Source: Gonapodya prolifera JEL478 (Eukaryota > Monoblepharomycota > Monoblepharidomycetes > Monoblepharidales > Gonapodyaceae). Taken from it: a DNA stretch of 64,000 nt. Numbering within the stretch: position 1 is the first letter of the stretch; each line of letters begins with the position of its first letter. Where the stretch lies: contig KQ965731.1 of the NCBI GenBank assembly GCA_001574975.1, positions 1 to 64,000 on the forward strand. Reading direction: 5' to 3'. The notes beneath the pieces are model-generated. The model was not told the origin of the DNA. It saw only the letters and a list, made by a program, of their open reading frames with translations, and ran no database searches. Both the position numbers and the translations under genes were made by a program. Below, in pieces: positions 56,123 to 64,000 of this stretch.

Positions 56123-59100
56123 ATGAAAAAACTTCTCGCTTTTGTAACTCCGACGGCGACACGCGCTCAACAGTTGCCGTTGCCACACCTCTTCGGAACA
56201 CCGCTCGCCACTTTGGCAAAATGCAATGAAGACATACGCATCAGACAACAGCAGGCTGGATTCTCCGTCACAGACGCCGCCACGCGGCAGGATGCTGGAA
56301 GCAAACGGGGCGGAGAACTTTTGGACGACGATGCCGATGTTCCCTTTGAGATTAGGCAATTTGTGACGTGGCTTTCGAGGGAGCAAGGTACGAGATGCTG
56401 TCTCATCCATCTATCATGTCGGTCTGCGCTGAATGGTGGTCCAATGAAGCAACAACGGTTGAGGGTATCTTTCGGATTCCTGCGGAAGGAAAGCGAGTGA
56501 AAGAGCTTAAGGAGCACTTTGACAGGCGTGAGTCTTTCATGCAGCAGGTGCCGAAGCGTCTTTCCCTCATGTGTTTCGTCGGAAAGTGGGAGCCCTCGAT
56601 TTCACAGTTTGTGATGATTTGGACATTCCCGCGGTGGCAGCCCTCTTTAAACAAATGCTCAGAGATATGCCAGATGGCGTTGTTCCGGAATCTGCGTTTC
56701 AGAACTTCGCAAAGGGAGCCGGTGCGTGGATACATCGACTTATCAAACCGTTCGCATTCCTTACTGCAAGACCAGACGACGCCTCTACTCTTCCGCTTGC
56801 ACTCACATCTCTTCCCCCTGCCAACTTCGTCACACTGAGGTACCTCATTCGATTCCTTCGCCGTATCCACCGAAGAAGGCGAACAAACAGGATGGATGCC
56901 TCCAATCTGGCTATTGTATTTGCTCCGAATATTTTTCGATGCCCGAGTGCGAAGCTTGGACCTTCTTCCGAGAACGATGCCGTGAAATCTGAGTCTCCCC
57001 GAGCCCGAGGTCGTTCAGGTTCTGTTTTTTCTGGTTGGAGGCAACCCCGACGGGAGGCGTCCCCGTCTCAACCGACGTTTGTCGCCAAAAGTAGGGGCTC
57101 GAGCCCGTTTGACCCTGGGACTCTGGCGGCCTTGTATCTTCAGGAGACTGACCAAGCGACAAAAGCACTCACCGCAATGATCGAAAACTGTGAAGAGCTC
57201 TTTCCAACTACAAATAATCCACAGGAGCTCGATGAGGAGACTCAGGAACTTCAAAGGCGGAAGAGAGGTCACGAGAGGTTACCATCCACTGCCCCGAAAC
57301 CCCAAGATAGCACTAAAGAAGAATCTCCAGAGCTGGATGAGGAAAGTTCAACATCAGGATCTGGCTCTAGCTCTAGCTCGAGCACATCGTCCAAGGCGTC
57401 CTCAAATCGTCCCAGCCCTTCATCACCCAAAAAAGTTCCACAAGGCCAAGTGCTATTGCAAAGTCTATCGCCGAGGACTCCCGGTCGATCACGATCTTCC
57501 TCCACTGGATCCTCTGTTTCGAGATCGGAAGATGAATCGAGTGTGGTGGATCCCGGGTCCGTAAATGAAAGTTTTGCTGGTGAAAGTGGTCAAAGTTCTG
57601 AGGAGAGCGGTGTGAGCAAGCGCACTACCGGCCAGACTCGCCACAAGTCTGAACTACACGTTCAGCAGAGTGCCGTATCTCCTTCTGCAACGTTGGTAGA
57701 ACACAACGAATCGGAACACCGCGCACGTGATATCGATTCAAAAACTTCGATGTCTAATTCAACTCGTCATGAAGTTTCCGTGGCGAATTCAGGACCCGAT
57801 GCAGCGCTCGATCAAACGTCCAATTCCACACAGTACGGGGAGAGACAGAGCAGCGCGGACAGTATCCACCGAAGTACCCCTGGGGTGAGTATCTTATCGA
57901 GCAATGGCGACACTCAATGTATTGATATTTCTGACTAGGCTCAGAGTTGTGAAACTGTCGCCCCACGATCGCCTTTGGTGAAATCAGATATGTCGTCCCC
58001 GACACGCTCTTCTCTTAGACCCTCCCTGCGTCCGACGAGCTCCAACCCCCAGCAAGGAGGAAGTAAGAAGGTTCAGTTCGATGCCCCTCAAATATTCGAG
58101 TATAATGATATCAGCGAGATGTCGAGTGTTACCATGGAAGATGGCGTCGCAGCTCAAGGTCCGGTCCAAGTCCAAACACACATGCGAAATGAAGAAGCGA
58201 CATCCGACAGAAACCAGCATCCTCCTACGACGCAAGTGTCGGAAGTCGCTACATTGCTGAATAGAGACCCCACGGAACTGTCGACTCCGCAAACCGCGGG
58301 TGCAATTTTATCTCAAGCAAAAAAAGGTCCACCACCAGTCCGACCTCTTCCTCCACGGCTTACGATTCCCTCTCATTTGGAAATTTCGAGGAAACTCGTC
58401 TCTACTCCTATTCCATCACAAGCAGGGACTCCTACGGCGACAACTACACCAACTTCGTCTGCCAGGAAACCGCCTTCAAGACCTCCACCTCCACCTCCAC
58501 CGAAAGTGCAGGCACAAATCATCGTACCGACCCTTGTTTCGCAGCATCGGCCTGAAATCGCCATCCAAATCCCGCGGACATCGCTATCTGAAGGAAATGT
58601 GGCGGTGCGGCCGTCGACACCATTTACAAGGTCGACTACCACTGAGAAATTGGATGAAAGTTTGCAAGACGACACTGAAACGACAGAAGGCTCCCCCACG
58701 GATGATACTGGGGCAACAGAGGACTCATCTTACGCGTACTCCGACAGTGAAAGTGAGGAGCTCGTAGAAGGTGCCATTGGCGGTCATTCCCCACGATGGG
58801 AAAAGCGTCTGCCAGTTGTAGATGGCGTATCAGCAAAGCGCAGTTCAAGTATCGAACCCACACGGGCAGCACATTCGGAGCCACCACGCTCGCCAATGAA
58901 TCGCCCGAGCTCAGTCACGCCCCCTTCCACGGAAGAGCGCTCTGTGACATCCCCAAGTGTTGCTCCACCATTTGGGTGGGTTCTTGGGGTCAATTTGCTT
59001 GCCGTTTGGCCGATATTGATTCAGACGAGTACGTTTTCTTTTGTCAGGTACCACTCAAAGACTGAGATTGCACCACACAAGTCGCTTCCTACATGGGACG

Positions 59101-59789
59101 TTACAGTTCCCGCTTCTCAACTCCCGAGAACCGAAGTTCAGATGCTCGTTCGGGAATTGAAGCGCCTTCACGGAGACATAAAATCTTCAAAGGCCAAAGG
59201 CGTTGCATCATCATCTGCGGAAGAACGAGCTGCTCGGACGCGTGCATTTAGAGACTTGAAGGAATACTTGAAATGTGAGTGAGTGCCACACAACCATTCC
59301 GCCTGCCTCCATCGAAAAAATGGTTTGGAAGCTCGAAAAGCCCCTGCTATGAAAACGAACGTCGAATCTTCTGTGTGCCGAAAAGCTCTCCAAAGATTAG
59401 AGAATGCGCGTGAGCTCAGTGGACGCCCATACGACATCCAGAGAATGAATCTGACGCACTTGACTGATGAAGCCAGTGCACTAAAAGAAGAACTCCAGGT
59501 GGTCAAATTGTGGGTCAAATCTGCGCGTGAAAGGAACATAGAGGTTCCACCAGATGAATTCGCCACCATTCGCAATTTACTCGACCGTTTTGCAATGGTG
59601 CAAGAGAAGCTCAAAGAAGCGCGTAACCAATGCTCTCCTTTGTCAGATGTCATGACCCATGACTATCGGACAGAGAAACGCAGATTGAAAGCGAAGATAT
59701 TGACATTGAAGGCGGAGGGTAGTAAAATCAAGGAAGCAGATTTGCAACGATATTACTGGCTGCGCAATCAGATCAATATGGCGAATTGA
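56123..59789 (+). CDS. RhoGAP protein, FAM13-like
   Basis: A GTPase-activating protein for Rho-family G proteins. RhoGAP blocks: LFGTPLATLAKCNEDIRI, VPFEIRQFVTWLSREQ, TTVEGIFRIPAEGKRVKEL with the arginine finger, DLDIPAVAALFKQMLRDMPD, LIRFLRRIHRRRRTNRMDAS and NLAIVFAPNIFRCPS. The middle part (about 57.0-58.9 kb) is a Ser/Thr/Pro-rich disordered stretch with KKVQFDAPQIFEYND in it and a poly-Pro tract. The C-terminus is helical: VQMLVRELKRLHGDIKSSKA, LENARELSGRPYDIQRMNLT, ALKEELQVVKLWVKSARERN, which recalls FAM13 conserved regions. Introns include one near 57883 that joins the halves in frame. A coiled-coil-like last exon ends LRNQINMAN. Confidence 0.8.
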
Positions 59790-60216
59790 GCACGATATTT
59801 TAATGTTATTTGTTATTTATTATTTGGACGTTCACGTTGAACTTTGTTTCCACCAAAGTGAGGGTCGCCATGTGACATCGAGTGAGATGCTTCGCCCAAC
59901 CCCAAACCTCTCTCTTTCCCAACCCCCACAAAGCCTGTTCCCCTGGGAGATTCCCCTGATTCCGGCGCTTAATCGAAACATCGTCGATTTTTCGTTTCAA
60001 TCGGCTAATAGGAGGTTGGATTCCTGGAAGTCATATATTCACGAACGTGAGTCAACATACACGGCTGTCTTGTGGCGCACGTTGACTGAACCAAAACCGT
60101 TTCCCGTACTTTCTTTCAATTGGCGGGCTCGTGTATCGGCGACTTTGGTTCTTCCATTCCTCCTCAGGCCGTCGTGATTGCAGCCATTCGATTCTGCGAA
60201 GTTTAATCTGGTCACC
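59790..60216. other. Intergenic region upstream of ERG3
   Basis: This holds the RhoGAP 3' end and the ERG3 promoter. A frame of 124 codons is open here but has no domain. A pyrimidine-rich stretch near 59905-59935 stands before the gene. I see no named regulatory site. Confidence 0.4.
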
Positions 60217-61401
60217 ATGGACGACGCGCTTGCGATCCTGGACCATTACATCTTCAACACTGTATACGCCACCTATCCCTTCACCACGCCATCCTTGTCC
60301 CCGTACTTCTCCGATCCATCCAACGTAGTGCGCCAGTCAACAAGCCTCTTCGTTTTCGTTTACATTGGCGCATGGGCGATGTACCTAAGCTGTGCGGGTC
60401 TGAGTTACTGGTTTCTTTTCGACCATAATCTCAAGAAGCATCCAAAGTTTTTGAAAAACCAGGTTGGTTGATACCAAGTGGAATAAACATCGTCATTGCG
60501 GCTGACCTGAATTCTTCGCCATTCCAATACGAAATGCGAAATGGTGGCAACTAGGTTCAACTGGAACTGTGGACCTGCTTCAAGAACTTCCACTACCTTG
60601 TTCTCTACACCGTGCCCTGGTTTGTTGGAGAAGTTCGCGGCTACTCAAAGCTGTACGAGCGCATTGAAGATCACCCTTGGGGATGGTGGTACATTCCAAT
60701 CTCGGTGGTATGGTTTTTGGTGTTCACAGACTGGCTCATTTACTGGGCCCACCGCTTCCTACACCACCCGTGGGTGTATCCGAGAGTGCACAAAGTCCAT
60801 CACATGTGGAAGGTTCCTACGCCGTTTGCGAGCCACGCATTCAATGCCCTTGTGGGTAAATTTGTTTAAAGATTGATCTTGCCACACTGAGCTGTTTTCT
60901 TTCAGGACGGATACATGCAGTCCCTTCCGTACCACTTGTTCGCATTTTTGTTTCCCCTCCAAAAATATGTCTACCTTATCCTGTTCGTTGGTGTGAACAT
61001 CTGGACAATCAGTATCCACGATCAGTGAGTGAACCTGTCCTTCCTGGTTAAGCTTCTCTTAGGAGGAAAATTTGTTCTCTCAGGTTGTTCATAAGTCGCA
61101 ACCACATAATTAACTCAACTGCGCACCACACGATCCACCACAGGGACTTCAACTACAAGTGAGTCATCTATATTATGTCTTGTCGTTCCCAAGCACCGTA
61201 ACACTTTGTGGCCTTAGCTTTGGTCAGTACTTTACCTTCTGGGATTGGATCTCGGGAACGTATCGCGATCCGCTGGACGAATTGAAGTTCGCAGACGCTG
61301 TCCGCAAAACTGGGGAGTACCAATGGACAAGAGCGCGGCTGCCGAAAGAAGTGGTGGAGCGGGGTGACGGAACAAAGGACGAGGAAGATAAGGGAGCGTA
61401 G
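60217..61401 (+). CDS. ERG3: C-5 sterol desaturase (lathosterol oxidase)
   Basis: An ER membrane, diiron desaturase of late ergosterol synthesis. Exons: 60217-60462, 60555-60851, 60906-61025, 61084-61158 and 61218-61401. The start is [20 protein letters not shown]. Helices include [20 protein letters not shown] and [15 protein letters not shown]. Three His clusters, the iron ligands, are complete: [20 protein letters not shown] (boxes 1 and 2) and [20 protein letters not shown] (box 3). The C-terminal [16 protein letters not shown] is the family ending. Five short introns with clean borders. The usual fungal enzyme has about 330-360 residues; this one has about 307 and lacks a longer N-terminus. 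Confidence 0.95.
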
Positions 61402-61651
61402 ACTTTATCTTTTTGCCTCACGCCGTGTCATACACATCGTACAAAACCCGAACGTGAACCCGCATTACCCTAGCCCTGCGTCTTTCCACGAGTTATACGA
61501 GTGATGTATCGTCAGTAACGGGAACCCTCGAACGATCACATCGTTAATTGAGCGGAACGACGCCCTTGATTGATCCTCATTTGGATAAGAGTGCAGGTGA
61601 CTCATTTTAGGCGCAAAATGGTGACATGCACCGGTAGCTTGAGGTAGCATC
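61402..61651. other. Convergent 3' regions of ERG3 and UPF2
   Basis: About 250 bases between the two stop codons, ERG3 on the plus strand and UPF2 on the minus strand. No gene seen. It should contain both polyadenylation signals. Confidence 0.4.
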
Positions 61652-64000
61652 TCACGATGCGGTGCCACCACGGCCGCGACCACCCGAGGACGTCGAAGTT
61701 GATTGTTGGTTGCTTGAGGTACCCCTCCCCCGACTACTTTCGGTTCCAGTGGTCCGCCGGTTGGAACTCACGATTCGAACGACTGTTGTTCCACCGCGCT
61801 TGCTCCGTCCGCCTCTCGAAGAAGCTTCCGATGTCATTTGAGTTGACATTTGATTCGCAAGCTTCTGAATACGTGCGGACCAACCCGCTTGAATTCCTGC
61901 GGCGAGATCCTCCGCCTCTTGTTCTCGTTTTTCGTAACCAAGAACAAGCTCCTTCATTCTCGCCTGCTCCTCCCGCTCCTGCTCCCGTTTCGCCGCGGCT
62001 GCTTGTACGAAGGAAGAATCCATAGGTACAGCTAACGCACGGGGAGCGGGTCGACCCTTTGCCGCATGCTTTGTCAGGAACGTGAACTGAACTGCTGATT
62101 GATCTTCTTGATGCTTTTCACCCTCACTCTCGCTGCTGGTTTCCGCTTGTTTTCTAGCCTTCAGCCCACGAAGGGGAAGTGCGGCATCGAATTGTGCAGT
62201 TCTTCGCTCTCCGCGTCGCTCCTCAATCCCTTGAGTCACCATCTCGCGGAGCGTCCTGTCAAACTCGTCTTCTTCTTCCTTGGTAGGTTGTTCGTCCAGG
62301 GCTTCTTCGATATAGACAACGAGATCCGGTTCTCCATCAGGGTCTCCAGGCTGGGAAGTGTGATCTTCATCGGAATCGGCCTCTCCATCAGTGCTTCCTT
62401 GTTCGGAACCGCCACCGTATCCATCTCCACCACCATCCTCCCCCACTTCTTCTTCCGCGGGAGGTGCGATCGCCTTTGCGTCGCCAGCCTCAGATTCGCT
62501 TTCATCTGCATCAGCTTGAGGAACACCTTCGCCTTGCCTCCGAAGCTCCTCTGCAAGATCAGCCTCAAAGACGTCGGACGCTTCTTCGTACGTGTCAAAA
62601 CGACGTGCTTTGGGTCGGAGTTCCTGCATCGCAAATATATTCAAGCACTCGCAAGAGGCAAAACGCAAAAGAATATTCAAGTTGGCGTTTCTCCAGCTCA
62701 CCTCAAACAGCTCGTCCACTATAAACTCAACGTCACGCGGTACAGGCTGCTGCTTGCTTAGCAAGTACAACTGGAAAAATGTCAAAAACGCGTCCAACTT
62801 TTTGGCCTGAACGCCACTATCAAACGTCCGGCCACACGTGTCAAGAAGTGTTGTGATGAGGCGAGTTCGGAAAAAGTCGGAGGGTGGATCAAGGGGTACG
62901 AAGACATCGGGACGAGGACGACCTGTTGGGGATTTTGAATGATGATAAACGAACGAAGCGGGCTCTTCAAGACTTTTCAATTACCGTGTCCAAACGTCAG
63001 AATAGTGTAAAGGGTATCGAAAATGACAGAAGACTCGACCATGCGGTAATTGTACAGTTCGCCCAAATATTTCACAATAGCAATTCGCTGCTGATTGTGC
63101 TTGAAGATATTTTGCTGGAGATCACCAACCGGGAGATGATGAGTGCACCATGGACGGGTTTCAAGATTCTGCGGACACTCACCTCTAAGCCCACCCGAAC
63201 TTCTTCCAGCACTCCATCGACCACCGAAACTCCAAAGTCTGGATGCCACCGGGCGAGCTCGGAGGCGAGAAAGGCAACCAGGTGTACGTTTCCGTAACGC
63301 ACCTTCCAAACCTTTCGAAAGTGGGTGCCCTCAAGCATACGAACAACCTGCGGATCGTCCCAATCGAGTTTGCGGAGGATCTTCAGAACGCGTTCCACGG
63401 TCGTTTTGGAGAGGACCGCGTAGAAAAGGTGCCGGAGGAAGAGTTGCAATGGGGTGCGTGGCTTGGCCGATATTGCGGGGCGTTCAGGGGGTACCGCCTT
63501 GATGATTACACATCGATGTAGATACAAGGTGCACATTACAAGGCCGAACGAAATCGAGATCTGCCCACCTGATAATACGCATTCTCAAGCATCATCACAT
63601 GCCTGTTATCCATGTGTTGGGCATTCTTCTTGCGCACCATCACTTCCAACTAGTTCGCCGAGGTTTAAAGTTGGGCTCATTCAAGGAACTTTCATGACCT
63701 CCTGGCACGCCCCAACTCACCATCCCCTTCATCCGCGCTACGCCTTCATCTTCCGCACCTCCTCCAACGAGCCACCTCCCCACACCCTCAACGAGAGCGC
63801 AGAGGACGTCGACGTTATTCCCCGTAAGAGAGTCTAGCAGGACTTTCAGGCAGTGGAAGGCGAGGTGAGGAGGACTCACGCGGAACTTTGTCAGTTCGGC
63901 GATGAGGCGTACAGTCTTTTGGTGGAGGGAACCGTCAGCCACTTTAATGCATCACGATTCACTTCTTTGTCCATTCTTCACTGAACTCACCTTCACTCTT
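61652..64000 (-). CDS. UPF2: UPF2/NMD2, nonsense-mediated decay factor, 5' part outside window
   Basis: The scaffold linking UPF1 and UPF3 on terminating ribosomes. The window shows the C-terminal third or so. In order on the minus strand: LHQKTVRLIAELTKFRVSPP, HLAFHCLKVLLDSLTGNNVD, FLRHLFYAVLSKTTVERVLK, ILRKLDWDDPQVVRMLEGTH, FLASELARWHPDFGVSVVDG, QQRIAIVKYLGELYNYRMVE, LDAFLTFFQLYLLSKQQPVP, RDVEFIVDELFEVSWR, an acidic low-complexity region (about 62.2-62.5 kb) and a helical UPF1-binding region (EFDRTLREMVTQGIEERRGE). The end is Arg/Gly/Ser-rich (SSGGRGRGGTAS), like an RGG box. It is the third MIF4G domain plus the C-terminal part. The gene runs off the window end. Confidence 0.9.

Noticed and set aside
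1-64000. Mobile elements, CRISPR arrays, rRNA or tRNA genes
   Set aside because: I looked for transposase or polymerase motifs, repeat arrays and tRNA box words on both strands and found none that hold up.

Overview
The window is nuclear DNA of a fungus with a swimming, flagellated stage, most likely a chytrid-type early-diverging fungus. The evidence is of three kinds. First, genes are dense (about 30 in 64 kb) and cut by many short introns with gtgagt-like donors and ag acceptors. Second, it carries fungal hallmarks: MDM10 of the ERMES complex, a C-5 sterol desaturase, a neutral trehalase with the fungal N-terminal regulatory region, and the fungal form of the iron-containing redox enzyme. 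Third, it carries cilium or flagellum genes that non-swimming fungi lack: a CatSper-like one-domain cation channel, an EFHC/Rib72-type triple-DM10 protein and an IQ protein resembling MFI (C11orf65). I saw no tRNA, rRNA, CRISPR array, transposon or virus-like element.

Layout. 0-12 kb: the 3' part of an amino acid permease, RPB9, an NPEPL1-like aminopeptidase facing a universal stress protein, a mitochondrial two-HMG-box protein with a histone-H1-like tail, a haem-oxygenase-like iron redox enzyme and a secreted trypsin-like protease with a proline-rich stalk. 12-19 kb, minus strand: a MOSC/MARC protein, an enoyl-CoA hydratase and neutral trehalase. 19-27 kb: a stand-alone ketosynthase with a C-terminal membrane helix, a RUS1/DUF647 protein and the IQ protein. 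27-39 kb: a small membrane protein, CstF-50, AcpS (phosphopantetheinyl transferase), MDM10, the CatSper-like channel and RTEL1 helicase. 39-48 kb: an ankyrin protein, then on the minus strand MESH1/HDDC3, CHID1, EFHC and a SET protein. 48-64 kb: a hypothetical protein, an unknown multi-pass membrane protein, prefoldin 1, TRIP4/ASC-1, a FAM13-like RhoGAP, ERG3 and the 3' part of UPF2.

The genes do not form one pathway cluster. Themes recur: RNA metabolism and surveillance (RPB9, CstF-50, TRIP4, UPF2), mitochondria (HMG protein, AcpS, MDM10, MOSC, RUS1), motility (channel, EFHC, IQ protein) and stress or alarmone handling (universal stress protein, trehalase, MESH1). Several gene pairs are only 20-170 bp apart and must share promoter or terminator DNA. 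Reading frames look disrupted by single bases in at least two otherwise well-conserved genes, so some assembly indels are likely. The most unusual item is the membrane-tethered stand-alone ketosynthase at 19.65-22.35 kb.
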